Positions 18,102 to 26,816 of a stretch of DNA of 64,000 nt are shown piece after piece. Both the position numbers and the translations under genes were made by a program. Under the pieces are notes generated by a model that saw only the letters and a program-made list of their open reading frames with translations, did not search any database and had not been told where the DNA came from. Every line of letters begins with the position of its first letter. Positions within the stretch are counted from its first letter, which is position 1. Source of the stretch: Ohtaekwangia kribbensis (GTDB lineage: Bacteria; Bacteroidota; Bacteroidia; Cytophagales; Cyclobacteriaceae); contig NZ_JBHTKA010000008.1 of NCBI RefSeq assembly GCF_042676245.1, positions 558,001-622,000 on the forward strand. The letters run 5' to 3'.

Positions 18102-18602
18102 ATGAAGAAGGTCATTTTTTTCGCATTGGTGGTGTTAACGGCTTGTGGTGGCAGATTGTCTGACGAGCAACGCAAGCGCTTACACGAAGGCATGGAAGAA
18201 CAGAAAATTGTGAAGCTCAGCGATTCTGATATTGTAACAGCCGCATTGACTAAAGGGCAGACTGTTTTTGCAGCGCTTCAAAAAGTGAAATTCGATTCAA
18301 CAAAAGTTGATTCCATCGCCGGCGAATACGAAGTGAAAATCCATTGGACAGTTCCTGGTAAAAGTACAGCCGACCTGATCGAGCAACAACTGATAGAGGC
18401 GTATGTAGCCGGCATGGTAACAGGTTCCGTTCAGGACAATATTCAAAAATTATATACTGACGATAAACAAAATGAATACGAAGAGTTGCTGTACTCCAAG
18501 CCTATTGTTATGCCCATGCCCGATGGTATAGAACAACTGCAGGGCGTGTGGCATATTTATATAACGAAGAAGCAAGCAGTATTAGCAGCCACTAAAAAGT
18601 AA
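18102..18602 (+). CDS. hypothetical lipoprotein (166 aa)
   Basis: The signal peptide ends in the lipobox VLTACGG, so the mature protein is probably anchored at the membrane. The mature part begins with charged helices (LSDEQRKRLHEGMEEQKI), then a mixed alpha/beta region without recognised motifs. The frame extends upstream to 18066, but the ATG at 18102 starts directly at the signal sequence. The stop is one base from the stop of the convergent Kazal lipoprotein. I do not recognise the family. Confidence 0.7.
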   Translation: MKKVIFFALVVLTACGGRLSDEQRKRLHEGMEEQKIVKLSDSDIVTAALTKGQTVFAALQKVKFDSTKVDSIAGEYEVKIHWTVPGKSTADLIEQQLIEAYVAGMVTGSVQDNIQKLYTDDKQNEYEELLYSKPIVMPMPDGIEQLQGVWHIYITKKQAVLAATKK

Positions 18603-18603
18603 A

Positions 18604-18828
18604 TCAAGGGCAGGCACCTTTAGTCCAGGAAGTAACGCCCGATCCTTCTGCTATACATTCGTTCTGATACGTTTGGTGGTTGCAACCACACACTGGGTCA
18701 ACAACCTGGGGGCAGGCCACTACATCTTTAATCTTCGATGGATCGATACAAGACCTGCTGTCATTGTCATCATCATCACACGCGAGTAATCCCAGCATTA
18801 CAAAAAACAGTATTAATATCTTTTTCAT
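18604..18828 (-). CDS. Kazal-type protease inhibitor lipoprotein (74 aa)
   Basis: A tiny lipoprotein: the signal ends LGLLACDDDD, then one Kazal-type domain follows. The six cysteines and the core PVCGCNHQTYQNEC match bacterial Kazal lipoproteins, as does the ending GVTSWTKGAC. Kazal domains inhibit serine proteases in animals; in bacteria the target is generally unknown. The long frame opens far upstream (18939), but the ATG at 18828 starts the signal peptide and has AGGAG at 18836-18840, one of the few good Shine-Dalgarno sequences in the window. It neighbours an M28 peptidase on the other strand, which is not a Kazal target class. Confidence 0.85.
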   Translation of the reverse strand: MKKILILFFVMLGLLACDDDDNDSRSCIDPSKIKDVVACPQVVDPVCGCNHQTYQNECIAEGSGVTSWTKGACP

Positions 18829-18920
18829 GTTCTGGCTCCTCCGGTGAGGTATATAAAAAGAATCATGCCCGTCTTCATAAAAATTAAATAAGCGGTAACC
18901 CTTACCAGGAGGCTGTTCTT

Positions 18921-18928
18921 TATTTTTG
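18921..18928 (+). promoter_or_regulatory. possible -7 element of the M28 peptidase gene
   Basis: TATTTTTG matches TAnnTTTG 30 bases upstream of the ATG at 18958. The surrounding T-rich sequence makes chance matches likely. Confidence 0.3.
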
Positions 18929-18957
18929 AAGAGAATCATTAACCTTTAAACCTGATT

Positions 18958-20550
18958 ATGATAAGGAGATCTTTACAGCAGCTTTTAATTACGCTGCCTG
19001 CGCTCATACCGGGCGTTGTGCTGGCACAGCAACCCGAAAAGATTGATACCGCGATGGTATCAAAAATAAAACGTGAAGGAATGGACCATTCGCAAGTGAT
19101 GGACATTCTGAGTATGCTCACGGATATTCACGGACCGCGTCTAACCAACTCGCCCGGGTATAAAAAAGCAGCCGATTATGCAAAGTCTACATTGGAATCG
19201 TGGGGCGTACAAAATGTACACTTCGATACATGGGAAGAAGACTTCGGTCGCGGCTGGCAGTTGAAGAAATTTAGCTTGCAGAATACGGGGCCGGTATATT
19301 TCCCGGTAATCGCGTACCCAAAAGCGTGGACCCCCGGAGTAAAAGGAACAGTAAGTGCTGAAGCCGTTTACCTCGATATAAAAAAAGAAGAAGATCTGAA
19401 TCAGTATAAAGGAAAGCTGAAAGGCAAAATTGTTCTCTTTAGTCTGCCAACACCGGTAAAGCCCGGCTTCAAAGCTGATGCTTCGCGATTGAATGATTCA
19501 ACGTTGCTTCAAATGGCTAATGCGGATGTGAGCGAATCATTTAGTGGCAGAAGATTTCAGGCACCCACAGAGCCACAACGGTTGGCCTACCTGAAATGGG
19601 ACCTCTGCCAGAAAGAAGGTGCTATTGCTGTATTGGAAGCAAGTTCATCGGCACGCCTGGAGGATGGTACATTAACCGTCTCTGCCGCTACCATCCCATA
19701 TCCTGCTGAAACACCTTTCAGCAAACGTGTATCGGCTTATAAAGCAAATGCCCCTAAAATTCTTCCACAGGTTGTAGTTGCTGCCGAACACTATAACCGC
19801 ATGCTTCGTCAGATTCAAAAAGGACAAACTGTAAAGCTGGAACTCACGCTTGAGACAGAGTTCACGCCATCAGCCCCAGGCTATAATGTTATCGGAGAAA
19901 TTCCGGGAAGCGATTTGAAAGATGAAGTTGTAATGATTGGTGCTCACCTGGACTCGTGGCATAGCGGCACGGGTACTACTGATAATGCCGCAGGCTCCGC
20001 AGTGATGATGGAAGCGATGCGCATTTTAAAATCATTAGGCGTAACACCAAAGCGTACTATACGCATTGCGTTGTGGGGTGGTGAGGAACAAGGATTACTC
20101 GGTTCACGCTCGTATGTAAAACGAACTTATGGCGAGCGTCTTGATAAAGCTTATCCTTACGATTCTGTTCAACTGAAACCAGGTGCAGAGAAATTTTCAG
20201 TGTACCTGAATATGGACAATGGTACCGGTAAATTTCGCGGAGTATATCTGCAAGGTAATAACAACGTTGCGCCGGTATTCCGCAGCTGGTTAAAACCTTT
20301 TAACAAAATGGGAGCCTCTACATTAACGTTGCAGAATACAGGAGGAACAGATCACCTTTCGTTTGATGCTATCGGGTTACCCGGATTTCAATTCATTCAA
20401 GACCCGATCGAGTATGGAACGCGTACGCACCACACCAGCATGGACTTGTATGACAAAGCTCTTGAACCGGATCTGAAACACAACGCTACCATGATTGCTG
20501 CATTTGCATGGCTCGCTGCAAACCGTGACGGACTGATTCCGAGAAAATAA
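18958..20550 (+). CDS. secreted M28 family zinc aminopeptidase
   Basis: A 530-residue exported metallopeptidase with a signal peptide ending VVLAQQ. A PA-type insert (about 130-260, with LKGKIVLFSLP) precedes the M28 catalytic domain. Zinc ligands and catalytic residues are visible in GAHLDSWHSG (His/Asp), TDNAAGS (bridging Asp), WGGEEQGLLGS (catalytic and zinc Glu), NMDNGTG and the final THHTSMD. This matches M28 (M28B-like) carboxypeptidase/aminopeptidases that digest peptides outside the cell or in the periplasm. It is monocistronic, with a strong terminator after it. Confidence 0.9.
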   Translation: MIRRSLQQLLITLPALIPGVVLAQQPEKIDTAMVSKIKREGMDHSQVMDILSMLTDIHGPRLTNSPGYKKAADYAKSTLESWGVQNVHFDTWEEDFGRGWQLKKFSLQNTGPVYFPVIAYPKAWTPGVKGTVSAEAVYLDIKKEEDLNQYKGKLKGKIVLFSLPTPVKPGFKADASRLNDSTLLQMANADVSESFSGRRFQAPTEPQRLAYLKWDLCQKEGAIAVLEASSSARLEDGTLTVSAATIPYPAETPFSKRVSAYKANAPKILPQVVVAAEHYNRMLRQIQKGQTVKLELTLETEFTPSAPGYNVIGEIPGSDLKDEVVMIGAHLDSWHSGTGTTDNAAGSAVMMEAMRILKSLGVTPKRTIRIALWGGEEQGLLGSRSYVKRTYGERLDKAYPYDSVQLKPGAEKFSVYLNMDNGTGKFRGVYLQGNNNVAPVFRSWLKPFNKMGASTLTLQNTGGTDHLSFDAIGLPGFQFIQDPIEYGTRTHHTSMDLYDKALEPDLKHNATMIAAFAWLAANRDGLIPRK

Positions 20551-20574
20551 CAGGAAGAATTTACAGTATTATAA

Positions 20575-20615
20575 AACAAAGCCTTCTGTGATACATGGAA
20601 GGCTTTGTTATTTTT
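20575..20615 (+). terminator. intrinsic terminator of the M28 peptidase gene
   Basis: AACAAAGCCTTC (20575-20586) pairs perfectly with GAAGGCTTTGTT (20598-20609), followed by ATTTTT. The same T-rich end contains TATTTTTG (20609-20616), which could serve as a -7 element for dedA 40 bases downstream. Confidence 0.8.
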
Positions 20616-20655
20616 GTGCGTTATAGTTGAATTTAAATCTTACTAAAAAACCCTT

Positions 20656-21306
20656 ATGGAATTCATTAAGTCGATCATCGATTTCATTCTTCACATCGAT
20701 CATCACCTCGTTGAAATTGTTAGCGATTACAAAACGTGGACGTACCTCATTCTCTTCCTGATCATTTTTGCTGAGACTGGTTTGGTAGTTACTCCGTTTC
20801 TTCCGGGCGATTCGTTGTTGTTTGCTGCCGGTGCTATCATTGCCAAACCTGATACAGGTCTCAATGTCTTCTTCATGTTTGTGTTGTTATGCATTGCTGC
20901 TATACTGGGCGATCTGGTAAACTACCACATCGGTAAATATATAGGTCCGCGCGCTTTCAGTGGAAAATATAAATTATTGAAGGTTGATTACTTGAACAAA
21001 ACACAGGCGTTCTATAACAAGCATGGCGGCAAAACAATTATCTATGCGCGCTTCATTCCCATCATCCGCACGTTTGCTCCTTTTGTTGCCGGTATAGGCG
21101 CGATGAGCTATACCAAATTTGCGAGCTTCAATGTAATTGGTGGTATTGCCTGGGTGGGCAGCTTTCTTTTCCTCGGCTATTTCTTCGGAGGCATTCCGGT
21201 TATCAAGAATAATTTCACATACGTGATCTTCGGAATCATCTTCGTATCTATACTTCCTCCGATCATTGAAGTTATTCGCAGCAGAACAAAATCACAGCAA
21301 GCCTAA
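20656..21306 (+). CDS. DedA family membrane protein
   Basis: A 216-residue inner-membrane protein of the DedA/VTT family, whose members act in undecaprenyl-phosphate or lipid transport and membrane homeostasis. Motifs are FAETGLVVTPFLPGDSLLF near residue 39, the family's conserved G-D-x3-Y in ILGDLVNYHIGK, and the FIPIIRTFAPFVAG segment with the conserved arginines. About five hydrophobic segments are present. It stands alone, with a hairpin directly after its stop. Confidence 0.92.
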   Translation: MEFIKSIIDFILHIDHHLVEIVSDYKTWTYLILFLIIFAETGLVVTPFLPGDSLLFAAGAIIAKPDTGLNVFFMFVLLCIAAILGDLVNYHIGKYIGPRAFSGKYKLLKVDYLNKTQAFYNKHGGKTIIYARFIPIIRTFAPFVAGIGAMSYTKFASFNVIGGIAWVGSFLFLGYFFGGIPVIKNNFTYVIFGIIFVSILPPIIEVIRSRTKSQQA

Positions 21307-21311
21307 TAAAG

Positions 21312-21341
21312 AATGCCGGAGTGTATATATACTCCGGCATT
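21312..21341. terminator. hairpin between dedA and tag
   Basis: AATGCCGGAGT (21312-21322) pairs perfectly with ACTCCGGCATT (21331-21341) around a TA-rich loop. It lies between convergent genes and probably terminates both; CTTTTT follows on the plus side. Confidence 0.7.
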
Positions 21342-21907
21342 TATACCTTTTTATACCTCCAGCAATCTACAAGGTGATCATTCACCAATCCGCAGGCCTG
21401 CATGTGCGCATACATCACGGTGCTGCCTACAAACTTGAATCCCCGTTTGATCAGATCTTTACTTAACGCATCCGATTCTTTTGTGGTAGCAGGTACTTCA
21501 CTGAGTGATTTTCGTTTGTTCACGATTGGTTTACCGTCAACAAAACCCCAGATATAGTCGCTGAATGTTCCAAATTCTTTCTGCACTTCCAGAAAGCGCT
21601 TCGCATTGTTAACGGCTGCATAAACCTTAAGCTTGTTACGAACGATGCCCGGATCCTGCAGAATTTTCTCAAGTCGAGCTTCGGTAAATTTAGAAACCTT
21701 AACGGGATCGAAATCCGCGAAAGCTTTTCCGTAACCTTCCCGTTTTTTGAGAATAGTTGACCAGCTCAAACCTGCCTGTGCACCTTCCAGGATTAAAAAC
21801 TCAAAATGCACGCGATCGTCATAAACGGGCACACCCCATTCGTTATCGTGATATTCAATGTACTGGTCGAAACCTAGACACCAGGGGCAGCGAACTTTTT
21901 CTTTCAT
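21341..21907 (-). CDS. tag: DNA-3-methyladenine glycosylase I
   Basis: This base-excision repair enzyme removes 3-methyladenine from DNA. Its zinc ligands are in VRCPWC (start), YHDNEWG and the C-terminal NDHLVDC. The helix-hairpin-helix core shows EGAQAGLSWSTILKKRE, and KRGFKFVGSTV precedes the end. At 188 residues it matches E. coli Tag. The frame opens at a TTG (21952), but ATGs occur at 21916 and 21907; the latter gives the short Tag-like N-terminus before the first Cys. It is monocistronic. Confidence 0.94.
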   Translation of the reverse strand: MKEKVRCPWCLGFDQYIEYHDNEWGVPVYDDRVHFEFLILEGAQAGLSWSTILKKREGYGKAFADFDPVKVSKFTEARLEKILQDPGIVRNKLKVYAAVNNAKRFLEVQKEFGTFSDYIWGFVDGKPIVNKRKSLSEVPATTKESDALSKDLIKRGFKFVGSTVMYAHMQACGLVNDHLVDCWRYKKV

Positions 21908-22072
21908 AAACACCATTGTTTTATCGTACAAATATGTCACATCATGTGTCAATAGTATGTCAGCAGGTGAATATTGGAAGTTATGAAATAGCGGTGATAT
22001 GTAAAGTTTTTGTGTAGTGATGGTTCATTGGCTGATAACTGTTAAATTGTATACCGTCAAAATACCGGAACG

Positions 22073-23206
22073 ATGGAAAAACGAAGAACTATGCGGACGA
22101 GGGCCATTGCGATTTTTATCTCGATAGCTGCTATACTTCTGGCCTGCGATGAAGAAGACCAGGAACAAACCCGCAGTTATTACATGGGCTTCACGCCTGT
22201 TCCATACGAATCGTCAGTCGATGCTGCAGCCTATACGTACCGCACGCTTCGTGAAAATGCCGACATCATCAGTCATCAGTTTGATAACGGTGTACCCTGG
22301 GTTGAAGCACTGGCAGGCGAAAATTTCAATGATGAGATTATCAACGATTGGACGTTTCGCAAGAACCAGACAACCGCATCACAGAAGATCTATATATCGG
22401 TTAACCCTTTCAATTCTTTACACAACGGCCTGGCGTCTTACCGCACTGCCGATGAAAATTTACCGCTACCCGCACCGTGGGACTCTTATACTTTCAACAG
22501 CGATGAAGTAAAAACGGCTTACCTGAATTATTGCTCACGCATCATCGACTTCTTCAATCCTGATTACTTTAACATGGCGATGGAGGCAAATTTACTCTAC
22601 GTAAACAAGCCCACTATATGGAGTAGCTATGTAGAGTTCCACCAGTATATCTATACCGAACTGAAAAAGAAGTATCCGAAGCTAATGGTTTTTTGTTCTA
22701 TATCCGGAGCACACTTACTGAAAGGTCTCATCAGCAACAATGATTATGTACAGCAACGGCTTGCCGCTTTACAACTATTGGAATATTCTGATCTATACTC
22801 GCTCTCGTTTTATCCTTGCCTGACCTCGCTGCTCGGTAATCCTTATCCTGTCAATACATTCGATGATCTCTTTAACATCAGTGAAAAACCGTTGGCTATT
22901 GCTGAAACAGGATATGCAGCACAGTCCTTTTCGATTAACACAGGAGCAGGGCGAGTAACAATAGAAGCCGATGCCGATAAACAAGAAAAGTATATACGCG
23001 ACCTGCTTACAGCCTGTCTGAAAAGAAAAGCCGTATTCGTAATCAACTTTGCCGTTCGTGATTACGACAAGCTCTCGGAAGAAATGGGTTCATCAGCTAA
23101 TGCCAAAACAAACTGGCGCGACACCGGCATTGTTGATGAAAAAGGTATACCACGCAAGGCCTACACTACGTGGAAAGAATTTTTAATTCGGAAATATACT
23201 CCTTAA
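22073..23206 (+). CDS. glycoside-hydrolase-like TIM-barrel lipoprotein
   Basis: A 377-residue predicted lipoprotein (signal ends ILLACDEED). The mature protein has the pattern of a clan GH-A beta/alpha barrel. A strand-4-type MAMEAN places Glu171 as a possible acid/base, and a strand-7-type AIAETGY places Glu278 as a possible nucleophile. Other aromatic-rich strands (SLSFYP, FNMAMEAN) also fit. I cannot assign a GH family; GH53/GH5-like is a guess. It may act on extracellular or surface glycans. It stands alone, with no SusC/SusD pair nearby, so it is not part of a polysaccharide utilisation locus in this window. Confidence 0.65.
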   Translation: MEKRRTMRTRAIAIFISIAAILLACDEEDQEQTRSYYMGFTPVPYESSVDAAAYTYRTLRENADIISHQFDNGVPWVEALAGENFNDEIINDWTFRKNQTTASQKIYISVNPFNSLHNGLASYRTADENLPLPAPWDSYTFNSDEVKTAYLNYCSRIIDFFNPDYFNMAMEANLLYVNKPTIWSSYVEFHQYIYTELKKKYPKLMVFCSISGAHLLKGLISNNDYVQQRLAALQLLEYSDLYSLSFYPCLTSLLGNPYPVNTFDDLFNISEKPLAIAETGYAAQSFSINTGAGRVTIEADADKQEKYIRDLLTACLKRKAVFVINFAVRDYDKLSEEMGSSANAKTNWRDTGIVDEKGIPRKAYTTWKEFLIRKYTP

Positions 23207-23213
23207 CGTAGCA

Positions 23214-23663
23214 TTACTTCATCCATTCATAAACGGTGTAGTGTTCACCATTCATGCCAATGGATTCGTATACTTTCATTGCGCGGGCGTTGCTCTTGTC
23301 AACATACAGCCGCAGTCCGATCAGCGAAGGATCTTTCTGAATGATGTTCACTATATTTTCGTACATCAGTTTAAATATACCTTGCTTGCGATAGCTTTCA
23401 ATAACATAAACTGATTGCAGCCACCATACAAGGCCATTACGCCAGTCGCTCCACTCGTACGTTATCATGTGGCAGCCAATAACCGTACCGTTGTCTTCCA
23501 CTACATTATAAAATCCTTTTGACGGATCGTCAAACAAGGCCTGCATTCCTTTGTGAAGTACAACGGTATCCAGCGTAACATTTTCGGTTTCCTGGGCCAG
23601 CTTCTGCTGAAAGTCTACCAGAAAAGATATATCGGCAAGGGTTGCCTTTCGTATTGTTATCAT
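23214..23663 (-). CDS. GNAT family N-acetyltransferase
   Basis: A 149-residue GNAT acetyltransferase. Motif A (acetyl-CoA pyrophosphate loop) is recognisable as VYVIESYRKQGIFKLM, followed by the C-terminal SNARAMKVYESIGM typical of the family. The substrate is unknown. It lies 30 bases downstream of the trans-sulfuration gene on the same strand and is probably co-transcribed, so an amino-acid-related substrate is possible but unproven. Confidence 0.85.
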   Translation of the reverse strand: MITIRKATLADISFLVDFQQKLAQETENVTLDTVVLHKGMQALFDDPSKGFYNVVEDNGTVIGCHMITYEWSDWRNGLVWWLQSVYVIESYRKQGIFKLMYENIVNIIQKDPSLIGLRLYVDKSNARAMKVYESIGMNGEHYTVYEWMK

Positions 23664-23693
23664 TACTTTAAGAATGCTGAATAGAAAATTAAT

Positions 23694-24833
23694 TTAAGCG
23701 AGCGCCTGTTTTATATCATTGATCAGGTCCTGGGTATCTTCTATACCTACTGAAAAGCGCAGCAGGTTATCCGTTACACCCATGGCGGCACGATCAGCAG
23801 CGCTTACTTTAGCATGCGATGTTTTTACCGGGCTCGTAATGGTAGACTCAACACCCCCGAGACTAACAGCTCGCTTAATCAGTTTTAGTTTATGTGTAAA
23901 TTCAGTTGCGCTGTTCTTTACCTCGAACGAAAGCATACCGCCAAAGCCGCCGGGCATCTGGGCTTTCGCGAGCGCGTGACCGGGATGGTCCGTGAGTCCG
24001 GGATAGTATACTTTACCAATGCGCGAATCTGTTTTTAAATATTCTGCGATTGCCAGTGCGTTATAATTCTGCTGGCGGACACGCAACACAATCGTCTTTA
24101 AACTTCGCTCCACAAGCCAGCATGTATGGGCATCCAGTGCACCACCGGTATTGATTGCCTTCTTCAGGATCTTCTCAACATATTTTTTCGATGTTACCGC
24201 TACACCACAACAGATATCACTATGCCCGCCTATATATTTCGTACCACTGTGTGTAACTATGTCGATGCCCAGATCGATGGGATTTTGATTTACCGGTGAA
24301 GCAAATGTATTGTCGATGATGGTAACAATATTGTGACGCTTCGCTATTTCTGCCACAGCTTTTATGTCAGTAATTTTGAGTGTTGGATTAGAAGGTGTTT
24401 CGATAAAAATTACTTTCGTCTCGGGTCGGATCGCTTTCTCAAAGTTCTCAGGTATACTGGCATCTACCAATGTATAATCTATACCGTAGTGTGGAAACTC
24501 GGTAACAATAGCGTAGTGAGTGCCTCCGTAGAGATCGCTTTGAAACACCGCATGGTCACCCCGTTGTAACACAGCCAGCAGGGACGTCATGATGGCCGAC
24601 ATGCCGGAGCTGAACACAACGCCATCTTCAGCATTTTCAAGAGCCGCTATCTTTTCCACAACAGCTTTCTGGTTGGGTGTGTTGAAGTAACGCGGATATA
24701 GTGTTGCCGGCATATCCTCATAGTCGTAAGCAGATGAAGGATAAACCGGAGTAACCATACCTTTATAGACATTGTCACCGGGTGAGCCGGCATGTACACT
24801 GAGTGTTAATTTAGAATGACTGGTGTGTTTCAT
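23694..24833 (-). CDS. Cys/Met trans-sulfuration enzyme (cystathionine gamma-synthase/lyase type)
   Basis: A 379-residue PLP-dependent enzyme of the cystathionine gamma-synthase/lyase family, which links sulfur between cysteine, homocysteine and O-acyl-homoserine. The PLP lysine is in SGTKYIGGHSD (Lys199); YPRYFNTPN, the SSGMSA phosphate loop and IETPSNPT are all present. Sequence alone does not settle synthase versus lyase versus methionine gamma-lyase. The gene's leader holds a 6-bp hairpin (24873-24892). A GNAT follows in the same transcript. MetK is at 54 kb. Confidence 0.88.
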   Translation of the reverse strand: MKHTSHSKLTLSVHAGSPGDNVYKGMVTPVYPSSAYDYEDMPATLYPRYFNTPNQKAVVEKIAALENAEDGVVFSSGMSAIMTSLLAVLQRGDHAVFQSDLYGGTHYAIVTEFPHYGIDYTLVDASIPENFEKAIRPETKVIFIETPSNPTLKITDIKAVAEIAKRHNIVTIIDNTFASPVNQNPIDLGIDIVTHSGTKYIGGHSDICCGVAVTSKKYVEKILKKAINTGGALDAHTCWLVERSLKTIVLRVRQQNYNALAIAEYLKTDSRIGKVYYPGLTDHPGHALAKAQMPGGFGGMLSFEVKNSATEFTHKLKLIKRAVSLGGVESTITSPVKTSHAKVSAADRAAMGVTDNLLRFSVGIEDTQDLINDIKQALA

Positions 24834-24982
24834 AGAAGTGACGTCAGTAAAATAGACCTGATATTTATAGCGACCGTGTTCAATCGCACGGTATCAAAGA
24901 TAGGTTTCAAACAGGCTCCAAAAAATTTGATATAATTTTTTTCAATACTTTTCGGCTATGTTTAACCATAACCTTTTTACCT

Positions 24983-25375
24983 ATGGCAAAGGATTTTAAG
25001 CCTAATGTTGGAAAACGGACTTCCAAAAGTAATGCGGAAAAGTGGATCAAGAATTTCGACAAACACTTCCGAAAGGATCCGAATGTTGACACCAAGTCTG
25101 TCTTCTTTGGTCGCGATGCTATTTTAAAAATGCTCGCAGAAGACGGAAGTACAGGTATCACTTTCTTCCTCACCTATCAACCCAACCCTAACTTCGATGG
25201 AAAAGAAACAATCCAGTTGGTAATGGTACCAACCACCGAAGATGGTACACTCATTTGGACATCAGACGATGCCAACAAAGCCACCGCTGCAGCAACAACG
25301 ACAAGTGCGCAGGCGCTAACAAAAGACATGTCGTACGATGACGGAGCATTGTGCCCGCCTTATTGCCCTAAATAA
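24983..25375 (+). CDS. small protein with C-terminal CPPYCPK tail, first gene of a sensor operon
   Basis: A 130-residue soluble protein with no signal peptide or membrane helix. It starts with a basic helix containing AEKWIKNFDKHFRKD. A central alpha/beta region follows (SVFFGRDAILKMLAEDGSTG, then a strand-rich GITFFLTYQ and IQLVMVP). An Ala/Thr-rich linker leads to the tail DDGALCPPYCPK. From memory, similar small Bacteroidota proteins end in a Cys-Pro-Pro-x-Cys tail, but I know no named family. It is followed after 23 bases by a multi-pass membrane protein, then by overlapping kinase and regulator genes. The two tail cysteines could bind metal, form a disulfide, or be a processing or modification site; this is inference. 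Confidence 0.8.
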   Translation: MAKDFKPNVGKRTSKSNAEKWIKNFDKHFRKDPNVDTKSVFFGRDAILKMLAEDGSTGITFFLTYQPNPNFDGKETIQLVMVPTTEDGTLIWTSDDANKATAAATTTSAQALTKDMSYDDGALCPPYCPK

Positions 25376-25398
25376 AATTTTAATCATTGATAACTGCT

Positions 25399-26073
25399 AT
25401 GACCCTAGAGTCATTTCTGTTGTTGTTTAAAACTCAAACAACCCTGTCGGCCCTGATCGTTATTCTGTCGTTCATCTTTTTTGACAAGCGACAAATAGAA
25501 GTCAAGCTGATAGGGTTGGCTTTTCTACTGAGTATGTTAGGCGATTTCGCTGTATACTTTCTGCCCTTACGGGGAAAGGATGTTAACATACCCAGTCACA
25601 TCTCATTCATTTTAATATTCATCATCACCTGTGTTTTGTTCAACCTGTCGTTGAAGAACAAATACAAAACGATGATAACATGGCTCTGTGTGTTGTTTTC
25701 ACTCGCGGCCATCTGCAATCTGCTCTTTGTTCAGAAGAAAGATATCAACTCCTATAACCAGATCGGCAGCGCCATTATCTTTCTGTTCTTCAGTATACTT
25801 TACTTCTACAGGCTGCTTATTGATCTGCCCGCGCAGCAGCTGCATCGCCTGCCCATGTTCTGGTTTTGTACGTCTATATTAATTTTTAATGCCGGAACAC
25901 TTTTTCTTTCTGTTTTTACTACCTATTTAGTTGAAGTTTTGCATAATGATTTCTTGTTTTACGGTACATTTCAAATTATCATGTACATCATCCAACATAT
26001 GGTTGTGATGATAGGCTTATGGCAGGACCTTCGGAATATCAAATCGCCCTCCTCATCACCCTCGGTACCGTAG
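25399..26073 (+). CDS. seven-helix membrane protein of the sensor operon
   Basis: A protein of about 224 residues that is almost entirely hydrophobic, with around seven membrane helices and short charged loops. The TTG at 25387 opens the frame, but the ATG at 25399 is the likely start. The overlapping HK gene starts inside its end. I do not recognise a named family. Position between the CPPYCPK protein and a kinase with only one membrane helix suggests it is the sensory or ligand-binding membrane partner of the kinase. Confidence 0.8.
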   Translation: MTLESFLLLFKTQTTLSALIVILSFIFFDKRQIEVKLIGLAFLLSMLGDFAVYFLPLRGKDVNIPSHISFILIFIITCVLFNLSLKNKYKTMITWLCVLFSLAAICNLLFVQKKDINSYNQIGSAIIFLFFSILYFYRLLIDLPAQQLHRLPMFWFCTSILIFNAGTLFLSVFTTYLVEVLHNDFLFYGTFQIIMYIIQHMVVMIGLWQDLRNIKSPSSSPSVP

Positions 26074-26816
26074 GTATGCTATTGCTTGCTATTGCCATCA
26101 TTCTCTTCATGGTATTTTACCAGAAGAAGATGATCCAGGAGCAATTCAAGCGTCAGCAACTCGAACTTATATACCAGCAGAAGATGATGGAATCGGCACT
26201 CGAGTCGCAGGAGCAAGAGCGCAGAAGGCTGGCTGGAGAACTGCACGATAGCATAGGAGCGATGCTCTCTACGATCCGTGTGGGTATAATTACAGTAGCC
26301 AGACAGTTGCCTAACCCCGATAGTCTTGATCAGCCCAAGCAAATGCTTGATGATACTATTTCATCGGTGCGTTCCATCAGCCGCGAACTCATGCCTTCTA
26401 CCCTGGAAAAGTTTGGTTTTGCTCCGGCAGTAAAAGAACTGTGCGAACGTTTTCACGAAACTTCTCTTTTACCGATTCATTGCGTTGAACAGGGAGAAGT
26501 TCGTAGCTTCGAGAAAAGTAGAGAACTCATGCTTTTCCGTATCGTACAGGAACTCCTGAACAATGCTATGAAGCACGCTAAAGCATCGCTCATCCAGGTA
26601 ACACTTACAGGCGATGATTCACTCTCGGTTTGTGTAGAAGACGATGGTATAGGATATGATCCGGATGCTATAAAAAACTCTGCGCAGAGTGGAAGAGGAT
26701 TGGGTTTATTTAACATTGAGAACCGTGCCCGTGTTTTAGGGGCCACTGTATTTTTTGACAAAGAGCGAGCGATAGGAAGCAAGATAACCCTCGTTGTACC
26801 TTATGAGAAAGTTTAA
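26019..26816 (+). CDS. sensor histidine kinase, NarX/DesK (HisKA_3) type
   Basis: A 265-residue kinase: one membrane helix (about residues 9-33), a coiled linker, then a HisKA_3 domain with phospho-accepting His76 in AGELHDSIGAML. An HATPase_c domain follows with the N box VQELLNNAMKHA and G box DDGIGYD. It has almost no sensory domain of its own, so it probably reads signal through the upstream membrane protein. The start overlaps that gene by 55 bases; a later ATG at 26076 would remove the overlap but cut the hydrophobic segment. Its 3' end overlaps the regulator gene by 14 bases. Confidence 0.92.
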   Translation: MAGPSEYQIALLITLGTVGMLLLAIAIILFMVFYQKKMIQEQFKRQQLELIYQQKMMESALESQEQERRRLAGELHDSIGAMLSTIRVGIITVARQLPNPDSLDQPKQMLDDTISSVRSISRELMPSTLEKFGFAPAVKELCERFHETSLLPIHCVEQGEVRSFEKSRELMLFRIVQELLNNAMKHAKASLIQVTLTGDDSLSVCVEDDGIGYDPDAIKNSAQSGRGLGLFNIENRARVLGATVFFDKERAIGSKITLVVPYEKV

